This document shows positions 36,670-49,596 of a stretch of DNA of 64,000 bases, one piece after another (positions within the stretch are counted from its first letter, which is position 1; every line of letters starts with the position of its first letter). The stretch covers positions 1 through 64,000 of the forward strand of contig CAJNOJ010000306.1 in the NCBI GenBank assembly GCA_905250025.1. Reading direction: 5' to 3'. The notes beneath the pieces are model-generated. The model did no database searches, was not told the origin of the DNA, and saw nothing but the letters and a program-made list of their open reading frames with translations. A program made the translations under genes and the position numbers. This stretch comes from Adineta ricciae. Its lineage: Eukaryota; Rotifera; Eurotatoria; Adinetida; Adinetidae.

Positions 36670-39600
36670 CTAAAACTGCTCGTTCGATTATTAGAAATTC
36701 AATAAGAATATCGATACAAATAGGAAACGGAAGCTACTTCTTCCCCAATAATCTCCTCTACGATGTATCTATTTGCACACGACTAACTTTATCGAATATC
36801 CGATTGAATCGCTCGTTAAATAATAAATCCGTATTTATTCGAAGTTACTTGTTTTGCCTTGTCAATGTCGAAATCTCTCTTATGATTAGACACCTAATCA
36901 ATAGCTTACTACTGGTGACACCAATCTCTTCTTTTCTTGTATCTTTGACAACAACCCACAAGGGAATGTTCGCTCGTCTGTCTGGATTGATTTCTCTTGT
37001 CAGATGATCAATTTTCGTAGCCACGATACGTCGAATGTATGTGTTTAGATGTATAAATAACATGTGAATGAGTATATCTCAAAGTTTTCCTTTTCTCGAT
37101 AAGAGAAAATCCGATTAGATGAACTAATCTAATCTCGTTGCTTATACAAAATCTCTTATTGGATTTCAAGCAATCGGTCTACGTGATTCTCGTGTATTTG
37201 TATTGTCTGTTTCTCTTCTATAAACTGAAAACAGAATTTTAACTCTCAACTGACTAACCTACTGATATTGTGAAGCAAATTCTTGTTGAGCTGTTGTTAT
37301 TTCGTAATGGTGTTTGCTTGTTTACAATGAAATCTAAAACAAACATTGTTATTTCAATGTTAGAAATTAGATCTGCACATCGACAGTACTACTTCAAGTT
37401 GTTCGCTGGATGAGTGTCGTTTAAACTGCGAAGAGAACGAGAGCGGAAAAAGAAAATGCAAGTGAACTCCTATTGGATAAATCTCTGCTCTCCTTAATAA
37501 TGTTTGATCTATGAATTGTGCAATGAGAGTAACAAAATTGAACTAAATCAGAAACTACGTTCATGAATTATCAAGTTTCACTTTTTTCCTTTGGAATGAA
37601 ATAGAAAAACAACACACACACATTGTCTGTAGTGAATATCAATTCGAGCGCCGTTTTTGGTTCATGACGACGGAGATTCAATAAAATTAATTTAGCAGAT
37701 ATTATTCAGATTTTATTGTATATATTACAAATGTTTATGTTAATAAACTAAAAGAAAGATTGACAGTGTTAGATTTACTTTGCACGAACCTTGTTCTACC
37801 ATGTGAAGAAATTAAGGAATGATTTATATTCTTAGGAGAGAAAAAAACGTGAAAAAGAATTGATTAATAGCACCATATGATATTTTCACTGGAATAAACA
37901 GATAGATTACATACATCTGGAGTTAGTCTTGTTTTTCTTTCTAGCTGAGATTCTGAACATACATTGTTGAATTGATTAGTTACAAAAAGAAAATGACGTA
38001 TCGGATTCGCTTGGATTTGTGATATATGCGAGAAAATTTCGATTAAACGGAAAATGATTGATTTAATGTGAACCGATTATTCTCTTGATAATTATCAATC
38101 AAGTTTTATGACGATTATCTCGTGTTTAGTTACTTTTTGACAATGACATCATTTAGACTAAAAGGTGAAACTCTTCTTATCGTCTCGGTTTCACGTGCTT
38201 GGGTGTTGAGAAGAAAAAATATTTAAGTCATCGAAAAGTGATCGTCTTTAGCCAAAATCTTTCGTCATCGACAACACAGATTGAGTAAACATCTCATTTG
38301 AGTTGAGTTTTTCTTCTTCTTCTGTATATCTCAAGCATTTGATTAAGTAAGTGAACGAGCGAGATTTGTTTGTCCAATTTAGAAGCTTGTTCGCTGGCGC
38401 ATCTTTTGCAGCATTATGAAATTGACATATAGGATCAAAAATCCGATCGAACTTCTCCTTCTTTTCTCTCTCGTCAATAAACGAAAGGAAGATGAGAAAA
38501 GATTTTTTGCTAATGTGATTCCGACGACGATGGCCGACTGAATGAGATGATGATTTATTATAATCAGAAAAGAGCGAACGAGCTATAATGGATTTGACGA
38601 AAGGCACTGTTATTCTTTTCTTTGTCAACCACGGCGAGTCAAAGAAAGAATTTCAATATCGTGAGAGATGTTCATTATCATCAGATGAGTATAATTGACA
38701 GAAATCGCTTTCTTCTTCATCCACTCGATTTATTCGAGAGAAAGGAATTTGATCGTTGACAAGTCGAACAGAATAGAAGGCAAAAAGATAGTGACGATTG
38801 TGCATAATTGTGAATAGTTTCTCGCATTCTTGTCGGCACATTCTTTTTTCGATGTGAGTGAGAGTCTCGTCTTCTATTTTTCTCTCTCTTCGAGTTCGCT
38901 GTTGCGCGTTTAGCATAAATTATCCAAGGCGACAGAAGCAGCGAATTTTGTATTTGCATAAACAGTATCATCATCATCATCATTCTTGTGCTCTCGTTCT
39001 TCCCTTTTCGTACGCAGTCATATTTTGTTGTCGAGATAACATTAATGAGCTTTTTATTCTTTTTCTTTTTTTTTCCTTTCTTTAGCTTCAGACCATTTTC
39101 TTCTCATTTCTCTAATTTATGTGTTTCTTTAGAGATTTTTTTCTTCTGTTTCTATGTTCTCCCCCCTTTTCTCCTACTTTATTATGGTTATATATCAGGG
39201 TTGGTGCGAATCTCACTTATGCGTGTAGAAATAGATATGCGCATACACATATATACAATTAAACTTGCACCTGGTTCGAATTTGACTTTATTCTGTGTAG
39301 CAGTAACCAACGAAAGTCAATTTTTTATTTTGTCTCGTTCCACCGCTGCTACTGCATGTCTATCTTTTCGTTTTTGCGCATAAAATATAAAGCATAGCTT
39401 CGGCCATTAAATAGTAAAGAACAAAAAAAAAATTGTGGAATCAAATTACCAATGAGACAACGAGAGGAGATGGTGCTTACTTACTTACTCGTTTATACTC
39501 TCAAATGATAGAGTATGTGTGGTGTGTTTCACATTCTCGAGCGCGTGCGATAAGAATACATAAACAGTCTCAATTAAAAACGAGAGAAAGACAAGCATAA

Positions 39601-39679
39601 ACAGTCGATTTTTTCGAAATAACTTTACAATAGTATACTGATCGTTTTTATCTATTTCAGAAATACCCAAATTATTTAT
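36670..39679. other. 3-kb intergenic region between the synaptotagmin-like gene and POU6F
   Basis: The two genes diverge from here. No gene could be supported; the longest frame (38248-38628, minus) has no ATG near its start and no recognisable domain. It contains several pyrimidine tracts near 39060-39180. A TTTCAG acceptor at 39655-39660 precedes the POU6F start codon by 19 bases. The length suits promoter and enhancer DNA of a neural transcription factor. Confidence 0.5.
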
Positions 39680-41108
39680 ATGACACTACCGACGAGTTCC
39701 GAACAGTCTCGCGTAGCAGAAGGTAACGTCCATTCGAAATTTGTTCGTGTTTCGTTAAGTTAATATTCGTCTAGCCTCTTGTACATCGCCTCCAAATGAG
39801 TATGTCAATCCAGTGTATTCAAATCCATTCTCTCAGCTCACATCTCAACAGCAACAGCAACAGCTGTTTCTTACCCAACTTCTACTTTCCGGTAAATAGT
39901 CTTTTGTCTCTAATCAGAATGCCATTCAAATGATTTGTAGGAGTCACTTGTCCACCATTAAATCCGTTAGCAAATGCTTTACAGTATCTCCTACATAATA
40001 GTGCGCTGTATCTGCAGCAGCAGCAGCAGCAACAGCAGCAAACTTTTCGTAAGTCAATCGAAACGATCAACCTATCCGTTCATCTGTTCGATCGTTTCAG
40101 CTTCCTGTCTAATTCCGCCAGTATTAATCGATAGTCATAAACCAAACGAATCAAGTCTACCTGTAAATTTAAAACATAAACGTGATTCATCTGTGCCCGT
40201 GCCGATTGATTGCAGGTTAATACCAAACGTTGTTCTCATTCTTTCGATGTCGCTATCTTTCATAGCCTATCCGATACGAATGGAAAATCAGTACCAGATG
40301 ATGATGATAATTCACCGACGATCGCTACAACACTTGCAACATTACATTCGCAAACTAGTATTGTTATTTCACAACTGCATATTCATTCCTCTACTGGAAG
40401 GTTTTTCTTAGATGAACCGACGACTGTGGATGGAATCAATCTAGATGAAATTAAACAATTTGCTAAAGCATTCAAACTACGTCGTTTAGCCTTAGGTTTG
40501 ACTCAGACTCAAGTTGGCCAAGCTTTGAGTGTCACACGTGGACCAGCGTATAGTCAGTCAGCTATATGTCGGTTCGAAAAGCTCGATATAACGCCGAAAA
40601 GTGCATCAAAAATCAAACCAGTTCTCGAGAAATGGATGCGAGACGCAGAATTGAAATACGCTGATAGGTGCACATTCGTCTAATTTAAACTCGAATGTCA
40701 GGCAGATTTTTTCATCTAGATTAAAGAATGGACCAACGAATCTACACGATCTCGTCACTGATCTAAATACAAAGAAGCGCAAGCGGCGAACATCATTCAC
40801 TCCTCAAGCATTGGAGAAACTCAATGATGCATTTGAACTGAATACCCACCCATCCGGTATCGATATGTCATCGCTTGCTCAAGAATTAAATTACGATCGC
40901 GAAGTAATACGCGTTTGGTAAGTTACGTCTCCGTTGTGCGAGAAGCAAAACAAGCGCTTCGTCATATTCTCTTAGGTTTTGTAATAAACGTCAGGCATTG
41001 AAGAATTCCGTAAAAAAATTCAAATCAAATCAGATAAATGAAGATAATGAATCGACATCTAGTTTGCTATTGGAGAATCATTCAAGTACTGAACAAGATG
41101 AAATTTGA
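39680..41108 (+). CDS. POU6F: POU class 6 homeodomain transcription factor (POU6F/pdm3)
   Basis: Seven exons (39680-39722, 39775-39891, 39941-40048, 40101-40215, 40266-40667, 40720-40917, 40976-41108) give 371 aa. Two glutamine runs (CAG/CAA repeats near 39848-39860 and 40014-40040) lie in the N-terminal part. The POU-specific domain starts at DGINLDEIKQFAKAFKLRRL and contains LGLTQTQVGQAL, GPAYSQSAICRFEKLDITPK and KPVLEKWM. The short linker leads into the homeodomain: KKRKRRTSFTPQALEKLN, THPSG, LNYDREVIRVWFCNKRQALK. ITPKSA and the TSFTPQALE start are class 6 features. Expected to act in the nucleus in neurons. The start codon is the first ATG after an AG acceptor. Confidence 0.96.
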
Positions 41109-41566
41109 TCTTGATATTTGTTTCAAAACCCGAGAATAAAAAGATGCAATCAAATGAAGTGTTCTTCCATATTTATCATTGACTTCACTGATAAAAATCA
41201 ACGTGCGGTTTCTCTGTCGCTCTCTCTCTCTCTCTTTTTTTTTTGTTTTCTAATAAAATACACAATAAACCGAACGTGTCATTTCTTTCTCTTCCAAGAA
41301 TCATTATTCATTATGAACTAAAAATAGAAAATCACAACTACAATCGAACGACGTTATCTATGAACTTGTTGTTGTCTTTGAATCATCAAATGACTAAGCA
41401 ACATTACTCAGGTATATCGTAAGAGTTACAAGTGCGTTTAAAGGCAAGGTACGCAAAATTTTGTTTGCAATTATGTTTCATCATAGGTAAATATTATCAT
41501 TTGTTATGTCAATAAATGGTTATACTGTTCTTTTTACAAATAACAACAAAGAAAAAGTCGGTTATT
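41109..41566. other. Convergent spacer after POU6F
   Basis: No gene is seen. A TC run and T tract lie at 41218-41243, and AATAAA occurs near 41135 and 41252, suitable for POU6F transcript ends. Confidence 0.6.
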
Positions 41567-42691
41567 TTATAATCTTTGATAGCCCATCGGATTTGAACGA
41601 ATTAGATCATCAGTTTTAATATACGAAGACGTTAAATGACAGTATTCAGATGGAGCTGAAGGTGTAAGGCCGCAATCAGAAGAGGACGAACTCGATAATT
41701 CTAATAATTCTTGATTGAGAACGATATGCTGACGCATTCCACATCGAAATAAACATCGCCCGTGTATCGTAAACCCGACCGAGGGGAGAATTTCATTGAG
41801 GATCTCCATGCTGCTCAATCGACCATTGGTTTTTCTTGCTTTTGATATGATTTCCACAATATCACCAACAATGAATTTCAAACAAATGCTGGGTGATTGT
41901 CGAGTAGCGATGCTTGCCATTATACGACCAGAAAAACGAATCGATGCGGAAAAATGACTCGAATATTCTTCTTCGTCGACATTTAACTTTGCTATAAGAC
42001 GTGTACGAGGCGCTATACGTAATTGACTATCGACATTCCACGGTAGCTCGAACTCTTTCAACCTAAATTCGAAAGAAAGTAGATCATAAAATAAGTATCG
42101 ATAGAATCTGTTACATACATATCCTTTCCCAGTGGAATCACTTGTTCGGATTTAATATGATTCTGAAATGACATGATCTGTTTCGGTAAGTGAAGTGTAA
42201 TCGGAGATTCATGTGACATCGCTAAACTTTGCTTCAATAGGATCTTCAAAGTTGAACAAGTCGATCGGTTCGCAGTGAAGTTATATAATTGTTCGCTGAG
42301 GGTTTTATTATCGAAATTCGTGCGAAATAGCGTCCGAGATACACATGATGAATTCGAGTTATACAAATGCACATCATCTTGGTTCAATGTAACATTCTTC
42401 CAGTTGATGGTAATGAGAAGATCCTCACGTCTAGATCGATATGGAAAGATATGTGTGAGTTCGAAAGTAAGAAAGTTTCGTTACTTGTATCGAGATAATA
42501 GTTTGGTATTGCCGTATGTTTGCCAAATCCATTCCTGGACGATTTCATCCAGATCAATGATAAAACGTTGCTCTTCTTCTGCGACCGTTTCGACATTCTG
42601 TAGAGTTTTGTTCTGAATAATAAAAGAAAAAAAGCATAGATTGAAGCTTTATCCGAAACCGAAGCATCTACTATACTTGATGATTGCCCAT
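41567..42691 (-). CDS. Aerolysin/ETX-MTX2-fold-like protein
   Basis: Four exons from 42691 leftward (42677-42691, 42485-42612, 42119-42430, 41567-42062) give 316 aa. The middle shows the alternating Ser/Thr/Asn-rich beta pattern of aerolysin-like pore-forming folds (NKTLSEQLYNFTANRSTCST), followed after a loop by WNVDSQLRIAPRTRLIAKL and FSASIRFSGRI, which fits the 'I-x-V-P-P-x-T' strand pair of the ETX/MTX2 family. Animals have non-toxic relatives of this fold (for example C. elegans LIN-24). There is no signal peptide; the N-terminus MGNHQ looks like a myristoylation site. A TATA-like element lies near 42824-42833. The Ser-rich C-terminal tail is unusual. The family call is tentative and function is unknown. 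Confidence 0.5.
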
Positions 42692-43125
42692 CGAAACTGT
42701 CGTCAGTGAATGTAGAAAATGAAAGATAATATTAATCTTATATTTGAAAGAACTACTCGGAAGATAAATGCCATGTTAAAGATGTTCAAAGGTTGATCCT
42801 TTTCCTTTCCAAGGTCAAGCTGAATATATAAACAAAATTGAATACCGATTGACACATTTATCATTGGTAAATATCAATGTATGTACAAATGTCACATACG
42901 ATGCGATCGTTGAGATTAGTTCCTTTGGCGATAGAGATGAACAAATGCACGTATTCCGTTTTATAGCAGACGTAAGCAGAAAAATAAGTTTTATTTCGTT
43001 CAATAGGCATAAAATACAAGACAAATTAACAGATCAAAAACATAGATAAGGCACGGGATGTTGACTGGTATAAGCATACAACGGACTATTGAATTATTTG
43101 AGAATAGATGAAAGCAAGAGAAAGT

Positions 43126-44380
43126 CTATGACCAGATGAATTTAATGACATGGGCTACGTTTTGACATTCGCGCGGAGCAAGAATTCCGCCAGCGGTATA
43201 TAAACCGCTAAGTGTACAACTTTGACAGCGAACGCTGAATCGACATGTGACACGTTCAACTGAGGCTTTGAAACCATCGTGAACTAACTCATCAACAACA
43301 AAACTAAGATAGAAGAAATCGTTTGATAGAATCGCAACTAAACATAATTCTTCTTACGCAATAAGTTTGTCCATGTCGATATGAATATCTGATTGTGTCG
43401 GTTTCAGTTGTTGTTGAATTTCTAAATCAGCTGTTAATCCTTCGAATGCGCAAGCTACACAAACAAGTTCAATGTGCGTGTGACTTAGAAAAAACGAATC
43501 GTACCATGATTAACCGTAACAAATTCGCGACTACAATTATAACAGGGAATGGTTCCTTTCAACTTTGGATGATCCAATTGAGTAATGACGACTCGTGATT
43601 CGTGGAATGAAGAACGTTTTTCACCGGAACGATTGATAATATCGATTTTCATATGTTCATAGTCGGGTATCAATCGACGAAATGATTCTCGACGACGTAA
43701 GGAGATAACATACGGACTGGAACCTTCTAATTTAGCGATTAACGAATGAATACAGAACAGTTCACCTTCACGGAGAACATGTAATGCGACAGATTCTGGA
43801 GGCATTTGATCACAACGCAAGTAATTCAAAATATGTCTAAATAGACAATTCTAGATGATACTAAGCAGACTCTATCGGCATCTTTCTTTCAAATCCTCCG
43901 AACTGATTATTTAGATGAAAATCGTGCCTTACCCAAAATACGTTCCATCGCGATCTATAAAAATATTTCCATCTTTATCTTTGGTCAGATCGTATCGTCC
44001 ACTGAACATAACAGCTAACATTGAATCTTCATATTTACGTAGTGTTGACAGGCTAGTCGTATAACGGCAACCGCCAACATTTAGATCAATTACATTTGGA
44101 AACTGAAACAGCAAACATGTTCGGTTTGATGTGAAGATGGCAGAGAAAGGCTGTTTACCACAATACTCTCACGGGCTTTCGGTAAACTAATCAGCTCTAT
44201 GGATGATGCTTGATGCCGTTGCGTTGTAACATGTGAATTGAGTCCATCGCTCAATGTCGTTTTCAGCTGAACTTGAGTTAATTTCGTCTGAATTTTTTCC
44301 GTCGTCGTTTCGTTGTCATCGTTCGCTTTTTCCGGCGTTGATGCACGAATCATAAATGTCTCATTCATTTCATCAGTCAT
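43126..44380 (-). CDS. KCTD-type BTB/POZ protein (KCTD7/14-like)
   Basis: Five exons (44159-44380, 43933-44102, 43505-43836, 43358-43454, 43126-43303) give 332 aa. After a Thr-rich head comes a T1-type BTB domain: FPNVIDLNVGGCRYTTSLST, LRKYEDSMLAVMFSGRYDL, FIDRDGTYFGHILNYLR. The C-terminal part, with CRFSVRCQSCTL and LAPRECQNVAHVI, resembles the far end of KCTD7. Such proteins oligomerise and act as cullin-3 adaptors or channel modulators. A TTTTTTAG acceptor lies seven bases before the start codon and about 110 bases after the ATP synthase g stop codon, so the two genes may be co-transcribed. Confidence 0.88.
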
Positions 44381-44498
44381 TTTACATCTAAAAAATGTTC
44401 ATACACCTACATGCTTTCTGTCGTTGTTTTTTCTCTTTCCAATAAACATAAAAACAAATAAAAGTTGAGAAAAGGCCAGATATGGATACTGTGCTAGA

Positions 44499-44966
44499 TC
44501 ACATGAAATATTTATAAGGAGCTGGGATGCCTTCACTGCGTCCAGGCCGATAGCCAATGATGCTACCACGGCCGATGCATTCTCCTATGTAAAACCAAAA
44601 CATAACTTCCAGACCGACGAGAGTGTTCAGTCCGAATTGCTAAAAGTGAACGATTTAGTCTTTTGTTTTCTTCCGATCAAGGTTGTCTTTACCTTTACAG
44701 TTAGATTACGCCAGGCACCGGTTGAAGCAGATTTAACAATTTGTTGTATTCCTCGTTGAACTTGGTCGAATTCGCCAGGCATTGGTGGTCGAAGTTCAAC
44801 ACGTGCAAAGTACCAGAATCGAGAGAGTTTTGATTGACCATAACGCGCTACAGCTATTTGTAAATTCGATTACTTTCTCCCGAAAAGGAATTCCACTGAT
44901 GAATAGAAACTTACGAAGAGCGAGTTTAGGAACAAGAGCGGTAACTCGATTAACGATAGCAGCCAT
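44499..44966 (-). CDS. ATP5MG: ATP synthase membrane subunit g
   Basis: Small inner-membrane subunit of mitochondrial F1Fo ATP synthase involved in dimer formation. Exons 44915-44966, 44693-44853 and 44499-44639 give 117 aa. Family landmarks: SRFWYFARVELRPPMPGE, QIVKSASTGAWRNLTVK, then one membrane helix with VGLEVMFWFYIGECIGR (the GxxxG-like E-x-IG motif) and GSIIGYRPG. The tail is about 15 residues longer than the human protein. An acceptor TTTTTCCAG lies 27 bases before the start codon. Confidence 0.95.
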
Positions 44967-45353
44967 TGCTGATGAACCAGATGCTTCACAGTTCTGGAAA
45001 AATAATAAGCGACGTTATAGTCAGTAAGAGAAGAAGAAATACTACTACTATTACTACTAAGTTAATGTGATTTCCATTGGTTATGTGTATTTGCCCTTCT
45101 GTTAACAGGAATCTATCAGATGTCGCTAAAGAATTAATAATAATTACGCAAAAATTAGCTCTCGAGCAACCGAAACGAGAGAGTGAGAGCGTAGGAATTT
45201 GGAAGATTTATGGGTATTATTTTGTATGTTGTACTCACAGTTGTGTCTGATATTGATCTTTCTACATTTTCTTATCTATTGCGAAATTTTTTGACATAAC
45301 GAGTAATCTAGGCTATATAAAGGTGCATGATATCTTTATTATTCTATGAAGGT
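44967..45353 (+). promoter_or_regulatory. Divergent promoter region with TATA box for the PhyH gene
   Basis: TATATAAAGG at 45314-45323 is a canonical TATA element. If transcription starts about 30 bases downstream, the ATG at 45327 would be skipped and the ATG at 45354 (MDTSF) becomes the start. Otherwise no coding sequence is seen. Confidence 0.6.
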
Positions 45354-46580
45354 ATGGATACTTCATTTAAAACGACCAAATCACAAGTCAGTATCGATTA
45401 TCAAGCGACTTCGCCGAGATTTTCGGTACAGAATATCGATGAACTTCAACAGGGTGTCAAGCATTTGACAGATCGTGGCTATGCTGTGTTCAGCGACATT
45501 CTAACAAGGAAAGAAATCAGCGATAGTACGGATTTGTTCTGGAAACATTTGGAACATCTGCCAAAACCATACAGCATCCGACGTGATGATTCGAAAACGT
45601 GGAACAAGAACTGGTGAGTGATATTGATGAAGGAAAGTTATGAGAGAAGAATGAGATGTGTGCTAGGCCTGGATTAAATGAACTTGGCATAATAAATGAT
45701 TATGGCATGGGTCAATCAGAATTCATGTGGTTTATCCGGGGAAATCCAAATGTAAAGAAGGTTTTTTCTGAGATATGGAACTCGGATGAATTATTCGTAT
45801 CTTTTGATGGTGCTGGATGTTTTCGTGATTGGCACGTAAATCCAGATTGGAAAACGGACAGTGGTTGGTACCATTGTGATCAAGTTAGAATACGAATACA
45901 AAAAACAGGACTAAAACTGATTTTGTTTTTGTTTAGAATCCGTTTCAGAAACCTCAACGATGTTCTGTTCAAGGTTTGGTTGCTTTAACTGATAATGATG
46001 AATCAACAGGTGGTCTTGTTATTGTACCTGGTTCGCATGAACGCTTTGTCGATTTACAATTTACGGTCAATGAAAAAACTATATGGGGTGATTATGTTGA
46101 AATTCCATCAGAATTAACCGCACATATGCGTCCCATTCTGGTGAAATGCAAAGCTGGCGATTTAGTTGTCTGGGATTCTCGTTGTGTTCATTGCAATACA
46201 CCGAGTTTAGTTGATAAAAGAGATGACAAATCAGCAGTAGACAATCAACTGTTACGTATCGTGGCCTATATTTGCATGAGTCCATTGAGTTTATTCGAGC
46301 CTGATGGCGTTCGATTCGAAAGTCTGGAAGAATTTCGCGAATCAAGGGAAGATTTCGTTCGAGATAGAGTTACATGTTCACATTGGCCGTTGGAGTTAGT
46401 CACAGCAGGTACGTATCTGAACAGTAGAATCATCGAAATAAACAAAAACCAATCTTCTCTCATGTAGATCGACCATCGCATATCGAGAAAGTTCCGCTGA
46501 AGCTCAATGCGTATCAGCAGTCACTCATTGTTGGTACTCACATCACTCCTGAAAATGGAACTGAAGAAATCGTCTTTTAG
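45354..46580 (+). CDS. Phytanoyl-CoA dioxygenase (PhyH) family protein
   Basis: Fe(II)/2-oxoglutarate-dependent oxygenase of the PhyH superfamily; substrate unknown. Exons 45354-45613, 45667-45883, 45937-46408 and 46468-46580 give 353 aa. Iron ligands are visible: WYHCDQNPF (His-x-Asp) and, distally, VVWDSRCVHCN (His), with QLLRIVAY supplying the 2-oxoglutarate Arg. GLVALTDNDESTGGLVIVPGSHERF is the typical PhyH core strand. No peroxisomal SKL tail is present. An upstream in-frame ATG at 45327 exists but lies directly behind the TATA box. The protein looks more like fungal/protist/bacterial PhyH relatives than human PHYH, but this impression needs a tree. Confidence 0.88.
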
Positions 46581-46677
46581 CTTGAAATTTTATATCATTT
46601 TTGCCGAGTAAAATCAAATCGTCTCTTTCTATCGTTAAGTTCACTGGAAGTGTATTTACATCGAGCATAGCGTGAGA

Positions 46678-48315
46678 TTACGGTGATTTTTCGGTTATTT
46701 CCAAGATCGTATCTGTTGATTTTTCGTCATTGATTGGAATACACAATTCTCCTTGAGTTGTTTCACTTTCACTTGTACTCTGTGTGGAATATTTCGGGTA
46801 ATTTTTCAGACTTCGTCGCATCACTTGTGTTCGTTCTAGAGGAGATCGTCCTATTGATGGACGACAAGCTTTACATTCATTTTGTACATTGATATTTTCG
46901 AAGGTAAATTGTCCGTACTCGTTCTTATTCAGTTGATTCGGTAGAGTCGACAATGTATTCGCGTGCGGTCGAGCTGATTGTTGAAGTTGAGGATGCGTAT
47001 GCTTTAATTTCGATTTCATCTTCGTCTTCAATGGCGTTAACACACCATGAACATCGTTTTCCGATTGTGTCTGCTCTTTTCTCTTGTACATCATAATATT
47101 CTCTTGACTTTCGCGATGTAATGCCAATAGACTTCGACGTACGGTAGCCGAGATTAGATTAGGATTTATTAACTGTTCATCGGGATTTTGCGGATTATGT
47201 TGTGTCATTTGTGGGACAGGTAACGAGATATTTCCAGCAGAGAAACGATTTGATCGCAGGCCAGCTGTTGGAACACACAGATGTTGAGTCGAGCAACTGT
47301 CATCATACAGTTGAGAATTCGTCCAGGATGTTTGGAAACTGTTCGGAATCGACAGATACGGAACTACGAGGGCTGGTGACTGATGAATTATTTCTAAAAA
47401 AAAATCAAGTGGAAGTAAATAATTTATATATGCTTTGTCAAGAGACCATGTTCTAATTAAAGAACAGAAGACGGGAAACAGAATTATAATGACGGCTAGA
47501 GCATTCTTTTCTTTTCTATATTAATCATGAACAGATGAATAGCTTAATTATCTTTGTCAGGTATTTATAATTCAGATTCATATTTCGACGTGCACTTTCT
47601 CTCACCTGGCGTATTTGAACTGCGATGATTACATTCATAGTTAATATTCGAATTTGATATTGTTGCATGTTCTTCCAACGTTTCATCGTGTGTTGTCAAC
47701 GAGATATTAATAGCAGAATGAAAGCCAGTTGTCGACGAAAGAGGAACTGTCGAAGTGAGATCGTCTCTATTGACGACCAACGCTGAAAGCGTCGACGGAA
47801 AGGTTTTCATGGAAGATTTCGGTAGATATTGTTGTACATAATGCATAGATTTCAAATCTTCAGGATTTATATGTGCAGTAGGCATCGTCGAATAACGTTT
47901 CTTCTTGTAAATTATCGAATCTTGCTCGCGTGCAACAATTTTGATGTCACCTATGTTCAACGGATCCTTACGGCTCACACAATAGTGCACTTGCGTTTCC
48001 AGACGGCGAAGTGACTTATATTGATTGAGACAAAAGCCAATAGCTGATAACCATACGGCTAACACAAACAAGATGAGACATGTTTCACTTAACATTATAT
48101 TTGAACTTGAATTAACAACAACTGTTGTTGACACTGAAAGATTTCAATTTATCGGTAATTCAATCAAAGGAATAACAGAGAGACGTACTTGGATTGATAA
48201 TATCACCGAAACAGCGGCATGTATTGGAATTTTCGGCAAGAGCACATCGATTTCGTGTCAAATTGGACAGAGCTTGACATAGTGTAGCAATTGTTAATTG
48301 AGTCATGTTCTTCAT
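46678..48315 (-). CDS. Unrecognised single-pass membrane protein with long Ser/Thr-rich tail
   Basis: Exons 48189-48315, 47606-48133 and 46678-47393 join in phase to 456 aa. A short N-terminal part with paired cysteines and N-glycosylation sites (CQALSNLTRNRC, NTCRC) precedes one hydrophobic segment, CLILFVLAVWLSAIGFCL, at about residues 60-77, followed by positively charged residues (YKSLRRLE), so the N-terminus is probably outside. The rest is low-complexity and polar. There is no signal peptide and no known domain. AG of TTCTTCGTAG lies ten bases before the start codon. Possibly a small cell-surface adaptor; no function is proposed. Confidence 0.7.
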
Positions 48316-49596
48316 GAATTTTTGTCTACGAAGAACGAGAGTAAAATAAAACAGAATTCTTTCGATTATTGCGCTTTCTCATCTACATTGCATAAGTTAT
48401 CTACACAGTCTGTCGCTACATTTGCTTCTGGAAAATAATCGAGACTCGTCGTGCGAGATGTTCACACAAAAAATCAACAGAAAAACAAGAAAAGAACATT
48501 TTGTTTTTCATTAAGCTTTTATACAAACTCACATCCGCTCTTTTTTTAATATATCTCGCCATAAAGATTAGACTAATAACCAAAAGTATAATCATCGCGT
48601 TTTTTTTTCTCATTCTCCTTTATGATCGAGATCAAAAATAGATAGAAAATGACTCGTCAAGAATATCACATGTCCTCACTAATAGTAAAATTCATACCGG
48701 TATGATGAAGGAAGACGCTTCATCTGGGAAAAACAAATAACGTATTTACCTGTAATTTCTTTTCAAGTGTACATTATCATTGAAGTGTGCTCTCCTCATC
48801 TAATGTAACATAGTTCAGGCTAAATGACTTTTCCCTCAAACGAATCGAACGGCATGGAATCTGGCCGTGAATTATTGATGAGACATTACTAGAGATGAAC
48901 TTTTCCAATTGACATGATCAGAAAGAAAGACAGAAAACATAGAGGCCTACTTTTGAATAACTTTCGATTGATTAAATTTCTGTCGGATCTAATAACTGAT
49001 GAAAAGAACGTACATTAAAAGAAATGATGTAAGCATAAGTTCGGTAAGTGGAGAAAATAATTGAATTAACCAAAAGAAGAATCGTGTAGAGAGAGAGAGC
49101 GAAGAAGAAAAAGAAACTCGTAATTCTATCGGTCATTAATAATTTGCTCATACTCATCCGAGAACGAGAACAAAATCTTCCCAGCAAGAGAAAAGTATGT
49201 TTTCTGTAGACTTCATTACTAGATGAGAGAATGAATCGTGCAAATTCGTTTGTTTGGCAACTATTTAGCAAACAAATCAGCTATTTTATTCGGTAAATTG
49301 AGTTTTGCATACACACACACACAAGATCGAAGCTCATTTTAGATTAGGATTCAAAATCATAATCGACGTCGACGAATGAATTCTATTACAGTCTCTGTTC
49401 GTTGTTGGTATGGATCTTCATTTATCGACTGTTTTTCACATCTAGTCACCGTGCCTCTACAAATACAATCTTTGAATTAAGGATAAATAGGATCTTTTAT
49501 TAATAAAACACACACTCACACACGGTGACATTAATTATTAGAAGCATAAAAGTGGTAAATTTGTTAATAGAAGTATATATCAGTGCGCCGTTTCTC
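48316..49596. other. Intergenic region upstream of the membrane-protein gene
   Basis: No gene is supported. Short CA run near 49312-49321 and a GA run near 49088-49100. The stop codon of the Hsp20 gene (49597-49599) is also a possible GTAAGA donor, so a further 3' exon of that gene cannot be excluded here. Confidence 0.5.

Noticed and set aside
38248..38628. 126-codon open frame, minus strand
   Set aside because: No ATG at its start, no domain, low-complexity composition and no splice signals; lies in intergenic DNA between divergent genes.
38653..38983. Overlapping open frames of 87-88 codons, minus strand
   Set aside because: Two overlapping frames with biased composition and no recognisable motif.
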